Of a stretch of 44,502 bases of DNA, positions 22,187-30,628 are shown in pieces. This stretch comes from Candidatus Sulfopaludibacter sp. SbA3 (GTDB lineage: Bacteria > Acidobacteriota > Vicinamibacteria > Vicinamibacterales > UBA2999), in contig CAMCNL010000004.1 in assembly GCA_945876205.1 (NCBI GenBank), positions 1 to 44,502 on the forward strand, in the 5' to 3' direction. The translations under genes and the position numbers were made by a program. A model generated the notes under the pieces. That model was given only the letters and a program-made list of their open reading frames with translations, was not told where the DNA came from and did not search any database. Numbering within the stretch: position 1 is the stretch's first letter; every line of letters begins with the position of its first letter.

Positions 22187-22922
22187 CGAGAACGTCGCTG
22201 ATGAAGATTTCCGCGAGGCGGGTTTCGTAGCGGCCGTGCTCAACGCCTGTGCGCAGGAGCTTGACGGCATCTCTTGGCGTGAAATTTTCTGGCTTGTAGG
22301 CGCGCTCGGGGCCTTCGGAGACCATCGCATCGTAATCGTCCGCGATCGTGATGAGGTTGATCTCGCGGGCCCACCAGCATCCGAGCTGGCCGTTGCGGTT
22401 GGTCTGGTAGTCCTCGCCGTGACGCCGCGCCACCGTGGAGATGAACGGGTTGCTCAGTTCCTCGCGGCCCGCATCCTTGAGCCGATCGATCATGCACGGC
22501 CCCTTGCGGCAATGAACGTCCCGGACGATCTCCAGCAGCTTCTGCTCGTGGCTTCTCAGGTCCCGGTTCTTCAGCAGGTCGAGAAACGGCGCGCAGTCCT
22601 CATGTTGCTTGCCAAGGTCGTGGAGTAGCGCCGCCAGCATGATGTCGCGCACGGTGATCCGCAGCGCCTTGAGTCCCATGTCGCCGAGCGCCGCACGTCG
22701 ATTGACCCGCAGTGCGAGCTCGCCGGCGAGCTTCATCACCCGCAAATCCGGACAGTAGCCGCGTAAAAAGTACGTGGCCGTGTATGGTGTTCCGTCGACG
22801 ACGACCTTCTGTTCGCCGGCGTAGCGCAAGAAAATCTCGTCTGCAAGCGCATCAATATCGACGTCTGTCTGAATGAAATCAGGGAAATCGCTGCGTCGTC
22901 GTGTGTAAGTCGCTGCGCCCAT
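22161..22922 (-). CDS. HD-domain phosphohydrolase-like protein
   Basis: A 253-residue cytoplasmic protein. The core carries ALLHDLGKQHED (His101, Asp102), then VARRHGED and IADDYDAMVSEG, which correspond in order to the HD metal-binding residues and the late DxxDAxxS helix of HD-GYP proteins. The GYP triplet itself is not visible. A phosphodiesterase or nucleotidase role is likely; cyclic di-GMP as substrate is only a guess. The last eight or so residues and the stop codon come from the octamer repeat array, so the original C-terminus may have been replaced. It is divergent from the DctP gene, with 50 bases between starts. Confidence 0.72.
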   Translation of the reverse strand: MGAATYTRRRSDFPDFIQTDVDIDALADEIFLRYAGEQKVVVDGTPYTATYFLRGYCPDLRVMKLAGELALRVNRRAALGDMGLKALRITVRDIMLAALLHDLGKQHEDCAPFLDLLKNRDLRSHEQKLLEIVRDVHCRKGPCMIDRLKDAGREELSNPFISTVARRHGEDYQTNRNGQLGCWWAREINLITIADDYDAMVSEGPERAYKPENFTPRDAVKLLRTGVEHGRYETRLAEIFISDVLGLGSSVAG

Positions 22923-22972
22923 CTATAGTCGTGGCGTTCCAGAATCGTGCCAAGCTGATGTAGGCTGTCGCT

Positions 22973-24007
22973 ATGTCGAGACGCACCTTCCTCAAGACCT
23001 CGGCGCTGGCCGGCGCCGGCCTCGCCAGTGGACTGGTGCCCGCACGTGTGGACGCCGCTCAGCAGAACCCGGCGGGTGGCGCGGTCAGGCGTCCGATCCG
23101 CATCCTGATGGGCGGATACGGCCCGGCTTCGAACGGGTTCAGCCTCGCCATCAAGAGGGTCGGCGATCGTCTCGAGGCGAAGTTCCCCGGCCAGATCGAG
23201 GTCAAGTACGTCTACAACATCCTCGATCTCGGCTACCGCGCCGACGACATCCTCTGGCTCGTCGAGCAGGGCGTGCTCGGGCTCGGTTATCAGTCCAGCA
23301 GCTACTTCACCGAGCGCGTCCCTGACCTTGGCGTCGCCGACCTCCCGTTCATCTTTCCCGACATCGCCACGGCGCGGCGAGCCATGGACGGCGAGCTCGG
23401 GCAGGTGATGACCTCGAAGATCGAATCGGAGATGAATTACCGGATCCTCGGCTACTTCGAGAACGGCTTTCGCCATATCTCGAACCGCCTCAGGCCGATA
23501 CATGTCCCGTCGGACATGAAGGGGATGAAGACGCGCGTGCTCCCCAGCAAGATCCAGGAGCGAACGTTCCAGTTGCTGGGCGCCGACCCGAAGATCATGG
23601 ATCTGTCCGAGGCGATCGCGGCCGTCAAGGCCGGAACACTCGACGCCCAGGAGAACCCCTTCGCGAACACCGTGGGGTACGGTGTTCACCAGTACCACAA
23701 GTTCCACTCGGCGACGAATCACTTCTATCTCTCGCGTCCGATCTTCCTGCACCGGCAGTCGTTCGACGCGTTGCCGCGGCCGATCCAGGAAGAATTCCGT
23801 GCCGCCGTGCACGATGCCATCGCCTATCAGCGCGACCTGCACGTCAAGGAAGAAGAGGACGCGATGGTCGAAATCCGCAAGTCCGGCGGCACCATCGTTG
23901 AGCTCACGCCCGAGGAGCACAAGGCCTTCGTGACCGCCGTGACGCCGATCTACGGCGAGACGCGCGCACAGTTTGGCGCGAAGCTGCTCTCCCTGGTCAA
24001 TCTCTAA
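22973..24007 (+). CDS. Tat-exported TRAP transporter substrate-binding protein (DctP)
   Basis: A 344-residue protein with a twin-arginine signal (SRRTFLKTSALAGAG, cleavage near DAAQ). The body has the DctP pattern: FPGQIEVKYV, a helix DDILWLVEQGVLGLGY, LPFIF, GYFENGFRHISN with the substrate-binding Arg expected in IRxMKTRVLPS-like sequence (MKGMKTRV), and LDAQENPFANT. TRAP binding proteins capture organic acids in the periplasm and pass them to DctQM permeases. No DctQ or DctM gene is in the window, so it is an orphan or uses a permease encoded elsewhere. Its stop overlaps the 3' end of ada by four bases (convergent). Confidence 0.85.
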   Translation: MSRRTFLKTSALAGAGLASGLVPARVDAAQQNPAGGAVRRPIRILMGGYGPASNGFSLAIKRVGDRLEAKFPGQIEVKYVYNILDLGYRADDILWLVEQGVLGLGYQSSSYFTERVPDLGVADLPFIFPDIATARRAMDGELGQVMTSKIESEMNYRILGYFENGFRHISNRLRPIHVPSDMKGMKTRVLPSKIQERTFQLLGADPKIMDLSEAIAAVKAGTLDAQENPFANTVGYGVHQYHKFHSATNHFYLSRPIFLHRQSFDALPRPIQEEFRAAVHDAIAYQRDLHVKEEEDAMVEIRKSGGTIVELTPEEHKAFVTAVTPIYGETRAQFGAKLLSLVNL

Positions 24008-25086
24008 AGCTCACCAGGTCGTCGCTCGAGCGCCAGGAGCCAGTGCTTCCGCCACAGGCCGCCGCCGTATCCTCCGAGCTTTCCATCGCTGTTCACCACC
24101 CGGTGACACGGGATGAGGATCGAGATGCGATTGAGGCCGTTGGCGCGCCCGACGGCGCGCTGCCCGCCGGGTGACTCCACCCGTTCCGCGAGCTGCGCGT
24201 ACGAGATCGTCTCTCCGTAAGGAATTCGTACCAGCTCACGCCAGACGCGCTCTTCGAACGGCGTGCCGCGGAACACCATCGGCACGGTGAAGTCGGTGAG
24301 GCGTCCCGCGAAGTACTGCTCCAGCTCCCGGCGCGTATGCGTCAGGTGGGCGTGCTCGCCCGGCACGAGCGGCTGGTGCAGGAGCTTGCCCAGTCTGGTG
24401 ATCTGCGCCTCGAGCATCCGTCGATCGGTGAACTCCAGCAGGCACAACCCCTCGTCGGTCGCGCCGAGCATGATCGGCCCGAGCGGACTGTCGATGACCG
24501 TTGTCGCGATGGACGAGACCTGTTCACTCAATCCTGGTGTGGTGCCGAACGTCCGCGTAAACGCGTCGCGGAAACCGCTGTGCGACTCCCACCCCGTGCC
24601 AAGCGCCACATCGTCGAGCGCGTCGCCGGCGCGCAGTTGCCGAAGCGCGCCCTGCAGCCGGCGGCCGCGGCAATAGGCGTGGAACGTCATGCCGTAGTGC
24701 TCGAGGAAGTATCGCCTCGCGCGGGCGGGCTCGACGCCCAGCCGCCGCAGGTCCTCGTCGTGCAGCCGCTGGTTCGGCTCGGCATCGACCGTCTGGAGAA
24801 GCAGCTTGACCCACTCAGGCGCGGCGCCTGGCGGCAACATCGGGTCGCATCGCCGGCAGGGACGGTAGCCCGCAAACAGCGCCTCGCGCACGCCTGGGAA
24901 GAATTCGACGTTGGCCGGCAGCGGCTTTCGGGCGCGGCACGACGGCCGGCAGAAGATGCCAGTCGTCCTGACGCCGGTGATGAAGATGCCGTCGTAGGCC
25001 GCATCGCTTCCAAGAAACGCGCGCTCCATTTCGGGGCGGGCGGGAAGCGGAGCGGTGAACAGCGTGGGCTCGGTCATGGCAATCAT
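24004..25086 (-). CDS. ada: Ada: methylated-DNA-cysteine methyltransferase and regulator
   Basis: A 360-residue protein from the ATG at 25086 (25077 also possible). The N-domain has the zinc site CRPSC (Cys46, Cys50) and CRRC (Cys77, Cys80); the first cysteine takes methyl groups from phosphotriesters. An AraC-type helix-turn-helix follows (about 100-180, LHDEDLRRLGV and ALGTGWESHSGF), then the MGMT domain with PCHRVV (Cys327 accepts methyl from O6-methylguanine) and the GLNRISIL helix. It repairs alkylated DNA and switches on the adaptive response. All acceptor residues are intact. It is convergent with the TRAP gene. No alkB or alkA lies next to it. Confidence 0.92.
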   Translation of the reverse strand: MIAMTEPTLFTAPLPARPEMERAFLGSDAAYDGIFITGVRTTGIFCRPSCRARKPLPANVEFFPGVREALFAGYRPCRRCDPMLPPGAAPEWVKLLLQTVDAEPNQRLHDEDLRRLGVEPARARRYFLEHYGMTFHAYCRGRRLQGALRQLRAGDALDDVALGTGWESHSGFRDAFTRTFGTTPGLSEQVSSIATTVIDSPLGPIMLGATDEGLCLLEFTDRRMLEAQITRLGKLLHQPLVPGEHAHLTHTRRELEQYFAGRLTDFTVPMVFRGTPFEERVWRELVRIPYGETISYAQLAERVESPGGQRAVGRANGLNRISILIPCHRVVNSDGKLGGYGGGLWRKHWLLALERRPGEL

Positions 25087-25222
25087 GGGCTCACGGTAAC
25101 GTGCCGCCGCGCGACGCCGCCACCGGAGAATCGACATCGAATTCTGGCCGACGATCAGAGCCGGCTCATCAATTTCATGGCGGGCACGGACCACGAATTG
25201 CAACTGAACGGGCGGAGGTCAC

Positions 25223-25447
25223 ATGTCCGCACGCAAAATAATCGGCTTGGTGCTCGTGGTGGTCGGGATCGTCGCGCTCGTCTGGGGTGGTGTGTTCTGG
25301 ACGAATGAGAAGACCGTGCTCGACGCGGGCCCCCTGCAGGTCACCACGTCCGATCGCGACGGTGTTCGCGTGCCGCCAATCGTTGGCGGCCTGGTTCTCG
25401 TCGGCGGCATCCTGCTGCTGGTTGTGCCCGAGAAACGCCGCGCGTAG
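25223..25447 (+). CDS. Small two-helix membrane protein (DUF3185-like)
   Basis: A 74-residue protein with two hydrophobic helices (about 7-25 and 52-69) separated by a polar loop with KTVLDAGPLQVTTSD. The N-terminal GLVLVVVGIVALVWGG and the PPIVGGLVLVGGILLLV segment resemble DUF3185-type small membrane proteins. The tail is PEKRRA. Its role is unknown. GGAGGTCAC precedes the ATG at 25223. It is convergent with the receptor gene at 25462. Confidence 0.7.
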   Translation: MSARKIIGLVLVVVGIVALVWGGVFWTNEKTVLDAGPLQVTTSDRDGVRVPPIVGGLVLVGGILLLVVPEKRRA

Positions 25448-25461
25448 GAAGTTGACAACTG

Positions 25462-28400
25462 TTAGAAGTCGAACTGCGCGCCGATCCTCAGCAGACGGCC
25501 GCTCAGGATCTGCGTTGCGTCCCTCCACGCCGGACCATACGTAATGTTCTCGTTGATCACGTTGCTCGCGTTGAGCAGGTTGTAGACGTCGAGGCTGGGC
25601 CTGAGGCGGCGGTTGCCACCGAGACCGAACACGCGTGAGAACCGCAGGTCCACCTGCTGCAACCTCGGCTCGAACATCGTCTGCGGCGCAATCAACTCCA
25701 CCGTGCGATTCGCGTTGCACGTCGCCGCGGTGCCGCAGTCGGAGAGATTGCGGCCGAGTGACGGGGCGATCGCCGCGTTGCCGACGACGTAGCTGGCCGT
25801 GATCGGGATGCCCGAGCTGTTCTGGTAGATCACGCTGGTCGAGATGTCCCATGGCAGCGGATAGACCACGAGGAACTTGACCTGCGAACCCGCCGCCCAC
25901 GGCGGGGTCACCTTGCAGAAGCCCGGCCGCGCGTCCTGCGGTGAATCGACCACCAGGCAGTTGTCCGTGACCGTGCGGCCCATGCTCAGACCTCCCGACA
26001 CGATGCCGCCCTGGCCGAACCGCGCGTTGGTCGTCACGTCGAAGCCGTTGTAGACGCGGCTCAATTGACCGACGTCAGACGACGACACCGGCCGCGCGAG
26101 GTTCTCTGTCTGGCCGAAGAGCGCCGGCCTGACGTCGTAGAACCCGGTGAGCACCTGGCCGCTCGTCGGCAACCGCGGATCGGTTGGGGCGGTGACCCTG
26201 AACGGCGCGAAGTCCGCCGGCGTCACGCGCAGGTTGTCGTTGACCAGCAGGCACGTCACGGTGTTGGTGAGGCCGCTGCCGCCGCACGTGCCGCCGTACG
26301 ACGTGCGGTAGTAACCGACGGTCAGCCCGATGCCCGGCCGCAGCTCGTGCTGCAGGGAGATCGAGCTCTGCCAGTTGCCGTACTGCGCGTTGAAACCATT
26401 CAGCGCATCGTCGGAATAGCGTGTCGCGCCTCGGACCTGGCCGAAGGCCAGGTTCGACCACGGCCCGCACTCGCCGTTGGCGACCGGGTTGGTGAGCGTG
26501 CAGTCGGGGATGAAGTTCCTGTTGTTGTCGGCCCACGTCCGCGTGGTCGTGCGGACAAGGTTGTTCGCCGGGTTACCCGTGGCCACCTTGATGATCTCGG
26601 GATACTGGCCGAGCGAGAACTTCAGCGCCGTCTTGCCGTTGCCGAAGAGATCGTAGGCCGCGCCAAGCCGCGGGTTGAGATTGCGGTAGTGCGGCACTTC
26701 CTTCATCGGCGCGAGGCGCCGTTCTGGCACGAAGAAGCCCGCGCCGAGGATCTGCTCGGGCGTCGACGCATTGATGTCGTTGAAGCGAACGCCCAGGTTG
26801 AGCGTGAGCCTCCTGAACACGGTCCACTGGTCCTGTACGAAGAACGCGGTGTCCCACAGCGTTTCCTGGAACGCCCAGGGTGCGTCGCTGAGCGTGAGCT
26901 GGTTCGGCACGCCGTTGTTGAAGCGGTAGGCGACGCCCAGGCCATTCAAGTACTTGTCGAAGTTCAGCTTGGGATTGCCCTGGCTGGTTCTCCGCAGGTT
27001 GAAGCCGGTCTTGAAGCTGTGTGAGCCGGTGACGTACGAGATCGCGAAACGCTCCTGGTACTGCCGGCGCGGCACCCGGCGCGTGGCGTTCACGTTGCCG
27101 TAGGTCAGCGCCAGGCCCTGGTCGACGATCCGGATGTCCTTCTCGCTGCCCTCCTGCGTGCCGTCGAGCCCGCCGGCGCGGGTATCGTGCTGGTCGAGAT
27201 TCTGTGCGGAAATGCCGGCTTCGAGCAGCACGCGATTGCTGATCGGGCTCGTCCATGACAGTGCCGGGTTGTAGTTGGGCACGTATGCGTGTTCGCCCGC
27301 CGCTTCCGGCGTCACGCGGCCGCCGGTCAACAGGTTGAAGACGCAGTTGCAGTTGTTCTGGAACGAGCTCGAGAACGAGAACTTGTTCTTCTGCGTGGCC
27401 TGCAGCGTGAGGCGGACGCTGACGTCCTTGGAGTAGTCGTTGGTGGATGCGGGGCGGCTGAGGTCAGGCGCGTACGAGTAATTGCCCTCGGACTGTTTCG
27501 CCTTGTTCCAGTAGACGCCGTCGGCGAACTGCTGCGTCACGCCTTCGCGCGCGGCGAGGAAGAACCATAGCTTGTTCTGCCGGATGGGACCGCCGATGCC
27601 CGCACCGGTATCCCTGAACTTCTTCAGCGAGCCGACGCGATTGGGGTCGAGGTGGCGAGCCAGCAGCTCGGGGGTGATGTTGCTCGTCGCCAGGTCGGGT
27701 CCAGAATACGCCGCCGTCGCGACGCCGGAGAACACGTTGCCGCCATCCTTGGGCACCATGTTGATCTGCATGCCGCCGCTGTCGCGATCGGCGCCAACGC
27801 CGCTCGTCTCGACGACGACTTCCTGGATGCCAAGCTGGTTGTAGACGAACACGCCCTGCGTGGAATTCGGGAGCTGTTGATTCATCCCGTCCACGTACGG
27901 CTGCGCCTCGGGGCCGCCGTGCACGCTGTAGCGCGTCTGCGTGCGGTCGCTCGTGCCGCCGACGCCGCGGTTGAACTCCTGGGTGAGCGTCGCGCCGGGA
28001 AGAATGTCGGAGAGCACCGTCAGGCGTCCGGCGCCGGGCAGCGCCTCGATGGTGGCTTTTTCAAACTGCACCTGCGACGTCGAGCTCTGGACGTCGACGG
28101 TCGGCGCCTGTCCCGACACCGTCACCGTCTCTTCGAGCGAACCCACCGCGAGGTCGGCGTTCAACGTCGCGGCGAACGCGGCCTGCAGCTCGAAGCCGTC
28201 GCGCTTCAACGTTCTGAAGCCGGGCAGCGTGAACGTGATGGTGTAGCCGCCGGGACGCAGATCGACGATGCGATAGAGGCCCTGGCTGTCGGTGACCGCC
28301 GAGCGGACGCCCTCGATGAGCGCCGGACTGGCCGCTTCAACCGTGACGCCCGGGAGCACGGCTCCAGAGGTATCCCGCACGACACCGCTGATGCTGCTTT

Positions 28401-29268
28401 GCGCCCACGCCGCGGACGGCAGAAGCAGGATCAGGCAGGTGAGCGCGAGACGCGTGAGTTTCTGGACGTCCATCTGTTGTGCTCTTTTCTTCATGTAGCC
28501 CTCGAGGCTGAAAGAACCGGGACCGGCGGCGGATAGGAACAGAAACAGGAAGCAATAGAGGATTGCCGCTTCCTGGTTGGGTTCAATGAAGCTTCCCCAG
28601 AAGCCGTCCGGGGCGTGGTTGAGAAAGTAGGCGAACGCCATCTCGCCGGAGAGCAGGAAGGCCAGTGGACGGGTGAAGAGCCCGACTGCGAGCAGCGGAC
28701 CGCCGACGCATTCGAGCGTGCCGGCCAGTGCGCGCAGCGAGAAGAGCGCGACCGGGGTGTCGCCGAAGAATTTCTCGATGCCGTGCGGCAAGAATAGAAA
28801 TCCTGCCGTGATCCGCAGTACGCCGAGCGCCTGGGGCGCCCAGGGGAGCTGCTTCGCCGCGGCGGCCGCGTTCCGCAGCGCATCGACGCTCCAGGGCCCA
28901 GGGCCGGCGGCGAACATGTAGGTGAAGAACAGCGCCGGCAGCAGCAGAGGATCGGTCGGTCCGCGTCCCCAGATCCGCTGACCGATGCCCAGGTAGATGT
29001 CCTGGCCGGCGAAGGCTTCCCGCAACGGACCAGCCATCCAGACCATCACGTAGAGCGGCGCCAGCACCGCGCAGACCGAGCGCGTGAAGAGGCCGAGCAT
29101 CAGCAGGATGCCGCCGGGCAATGCCAGCAGCTTGACGAGACCGTGGAGCGAGGCCGTCGGCACCGGCGTGAAGGCGTCGGGAAAGCCGAAGACCTGCTCC
29201 ATCCCGTGACGCAGGACGAGGAGTCCTACGACGATCCGCGCGAGACTTTGCAGACGCGGCGCCCACAT
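25462..29268 (-). CDS. DoxX membrane protein joined in frame to TonB-dependent receptor 2
   Basis: One open frame of 1268 codons. Residues 1-258 are two DoxX-type four-helix units (first with RHGMEQVFGF, second with PHGIEKFFGD). Residues 259 onward are a complete TonB receptor with its own signal peptide (MDVQKLTRLALTCLILLLP, ends AWAQ), a carboxypeptidase-like domain, plug, and barrel ending QFDF. No stop separates them. In the sister cassette (38845-39705 and 35757-38696) the same parts are two genes, so either the DoxX stop was lost or the receptor starts internally at 28494 or 28473. A single chain would need a signal peptide after inner-membrane helices. The ATG at 29268 directly follows the stop of the partner gene. 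Confidence 0.82.
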   Translation of the reverse strand: MWAPRLQSLARIVVGLLVLRHGMEQVFGFPDAFTPVPTASLHGLVKLLALPGGILLMLGLFTRSVCAVLAPLYVMVWMAGPLREAFAGQDIYLGIGQRIWGRGPTDPLLLPALFFTYMFAAGPGPWSVDALRNAAAAAKQLPWAPQALGVLRITAGFLFLPHGIEKFFGDTPVALFSLRALAGTLECVGGPLLAVGLFTRPLAFLLSGEMAFAYFLNHAPDGFWGSFIEPNQEAAILYCFLFLFLSAAGPGSFSLEGYMKKRAQQMDVQKLTRLALTCLILLLPSAAWAQSSISGVVRDTSGAVLPGVTVEAASPALIEGVRSAVTDSQGLYRIVDLRPGGYTITFTLPGFRTLKRDGFELQAAFAATLNADLAVGSLEETVTVSGQAPTVDVQSSTSQVQFEKATIEALPGAGRLTVLSDILPGATLTQEFNRGVGGTSDRTQTRYSVHGGPEAQPYVDGMNQQLPNSTQGVFVYNQLGIQEVVVETSGVGADRDSGGMQINMVPKDGGNVFSGVATAAYSGPDLATSNITPELLARHLDPNRVGSLKKFRDTGAGIGGPIRQNKLWFFLAAREGVTQQFADGVYWNKAKQSEGNYSYAPDLSRPASTNDYSKDVSVRLTLQATQKNKFSFSSSFQNNCNCVFNLLTGGRVTPEAAGEHAYVPNYNPALSWTSPISNRVLLEAGISAQNLDQHDTRAGGLDGTQEGSEKDIRIVDQGLALTYGNVNATRRVPRRQYQERFAISYVTGSHSFKTGFNLRRTSQGNPKLNFDKYLNGLGVAYRFNNGVPNQLTLSDAPWAFQETLWDTAFFVQDQWTVFRRLTLNLGVRFNDINASTPEQILGAGFFVPERRLAPMKEVPHYRNLNPRLGAAYDLFGNGKTALKFSLGQYPEIIKVATGNPANNLVRTTTRTWADNNRNFIPDCTLTNPVANGECGPWSNLAFGQVRGATRYSDDALNGFNAQYGNWQSSISLQHELRPGIGLTVGYYRTSYGGTCGGSGLTNTVTCLLVNDNLRVTPADFAPFRVTAPTDPRLPTSGQVLTGFYDVRPALFGQTENLARPVSSSDVGQLSRVYNGFDVTTNARFGQGGIVSGGLSMGRTVTDNCLVVDSPQDARPGFCKVTPPWAAGSQVKFLVVYPLPWDISTSVIYQNSSGIPITASYVVGNAAIAPSLGRNLSDCGTAATCNANRTVELIAPQTMFEPRLQQVDLRFSRVFGLGGNRRLRPSLDVYNLLNASNVINENITYGPAWRDATQILSGRLLRIGAQFDF
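28473..28494 (-). other. Probable internal start of TonB receptor 2
   Basis: Two in-frame ATGs (28494, MKKRAQQ; 28473, MDVQKL) lie just before the receptor's signal peptide. GAGGG stands about five bases before the first. Starting at 28494 gives a receptor of about 1010 residues with a normal Lys/Arg-rich signal peptide, similar to the other three receptors. Confidence 0.5.
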
Positions 29269-30087
29269 CTACTTGGCCGTCGTCTGGCTGGAGATGTCCT
29301 TGGTGTAGGCCTGCGCTTCCGACGCCGCGGGGATCATTTCCATCAGATCCACGTTGGCCGGTACCAATCGGAGCGGCAGCTTGTTTCGCGCGAGCCACGG
29401 CTTCGTGTAGACCTTCTGGTCGTCGATGGTGACCGTGAGCTCCAACATGTTCTGGCTGACACGCCGGTAGCGCTCTTCGACGCGCAGATCGGTGCTGTGC
29501 GGGCTGCCCGAGTTGTCGATCCAGGTGCGATCGTCCAGCCCGATCGTCTGGACGACGAAGGTGGCGTCGTCTTCCCAGCGTCCGACCGAGTAGCCGTACC
29601 AGCGCGGGTCGGGATCGGTGGGGAGCGCGCGTCCATCGGTCCAGATGACGCGCCATCGCTTCTCGAACATGTAGAGCATGACGACCTGCGTCGGCGTCTG
29701 GAACATCTGCACCGGACGCAGCTCGAAGGTCAGCAGCCGCGGGAATCCCGATGGATCACCAAGGGTCGACAGCGGATCGTTGATCTCGGCCACTGGTGCC
29801 GATCGCGGTCCGTTTCCCGGCTTGAACTTCTTCGCCATCTCGAGGCCGAGCGGCGTAAACGGCGCTTGCGCCGCGGCGCGCTCGTCGGCCTGTCCCGATC
29901 CGCCGATGCCGGCGCCACCGGCGTCCCAGGTGCCGGTGAGGTCGCGCGTGGGAGCGGGCCCGCTCGGCGGCGTCTTGAGCTCCTCATTGCTCAGCCCGGC
30001 GTAATTCCACGTCTGCGCGCCACTGACCGAAGAGAACGTCAGGACGGCCGCGCAGGCCACGAGCGACACGACGAAATGCTTGTGCAT
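29269..30087 (-). CDS. Exported DUF6152-partner protein, cassette I
   Basis: A 272-residue protein from the ATG at 30087 (GAGG about eight bases upstream; 30093 also possible). Signal peptide about 1-24 (ends VSGAQ). It starts TWNYAGLSNEELK and has DLTGTWDAGGAG, GDPSGFPRLL, WRVIWTDGR, DPDPRWYGYSVGRWEDD, DDRTWIDNSG, PHSTDLRVEERYRR and LELTVTIDD. It is clearly the paralog of 39721-40545. No enzyme motif is known; the strongly conserved W-x-IW-DGR and PHS-ERY blocks may form a ligand or metal site. The next gene (DoxX-receptor) begins directly after its stop, which implies coupled translation. Confidence 0.8.
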   Translation of the reverse strand: MHKHFVVSLVACAAVLTFSSVSGAQTWNYAGLSNEELKTPPSGPAPTRDLTGTWDAGGAGIGGSGQADERAAAQAPFTPLGLEMAKKFKPGNGPRSAPVAEINDPLSTLGDPSGFPRLLTFELRPVQMFQTPTQVVMLYMFEKRWRVIWTDGRALPTDPDPRWYGYSVGRWEDDATFVVQTIGLDDRTWIDNSGSPHSTDLRVEERYRRVSQNMLELTVTIDDQKVYTKPWLARNKLPLRLVPANVDLMEMIPAASEAQAYTKDISSQTTAK

Positions 30088-30104
30088 AGACATCCTCGCC
30101 GCCG

Positions 30105-30476
30105 CTACTTCAGGATCTCGCCGCTGGGGAGCGTGACGCTTCGGATGCGGCCCACCGCCGCGCCGCTCTTCACCGGCTGCAGCAGGACCGTGACCTCGTC
30201 GCCGGCCTTGAACGACGTCCGCTTCCAGCCTCGCTTCGACATGTCCGTGGGATTGCCGGCCTCGACCGCCCAGGTCTTGACCGCGCCGCTGGCGTCCTTC
30301 ACGTCGAACTTGAGGAAGCAGTGAGGGTTGAACCACGTCCACTCCGTGACAATGCCTTTCAGCGTCACTTCGGTCGCGGTATCGAATGTCGCCGCGCCAT
30401 GGTGCGCGACCAGCGGCGCCGATGACGCCAGCACGCAGACCACGGCAGACACCACGCCCAAGAGTCTCTTTCCCAC
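30105..30476 (-). CDS. Exported DUF6152 protein, cassette I
   Basis: A 123-residue protein starting at GTG 30476 after GGAGGTCC. Signal peptide about 1-21 ends PLVA, directly followed by His-His (HHGAATFD). Landmarks: VTLKGIVTEW, FNPHCFLKFDV, W-A-V-E, SKRGWKRTSFKAGDEVTV and a final SGEILK. It is close in sequence to the cassette II copy at 40553. It stands 17 bases before the partner gene and 152 bases after the receptor 3 stop, with octamer repeats between. Confidence 0.83.
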   Translation of the reverse strand: MGKRLLGVVSAVVCVLASSAPLVAHHGAATFDTATEVTLKGIVTEWTWFNPHCFLKFDVKDASGAVKTWAVEAGNPTDMSKRGWKRTSFKAGDEVTVLLQPVKSGAAVGRIRSVTLPSGEILK

Positions 30477-30550
30477 AGCTGGACCTCCCAAGAAATAAAT
30501 GATGCGAGAGCTTACCGCGGCTGAGTCTGGCTGGAGAGGGACTTTTTGGG

Positions 30551-30615
30551 CTGGGTAGCTGGGTAGCTGGGGTTTGCCCCTAGCCACCCAGCCACCTAGC
30601 GATTCAGCTACCGAT
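30551..30615. repeat. Inverted array of 8-bp repeats, locus 2
   Basis: CTGGGTAG repeated twice and a partial third on the plus strand face CTGAATCG, CTAGGTGG and CTGGGTGG on the minus strand. It is the same octamer and the same inverted layout as at 22093, lying between receptor 3 and the DUF6152 gene. Confidence 0.8.
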
Positions 30616-30628
30616 TGTGAGCGGCCCC

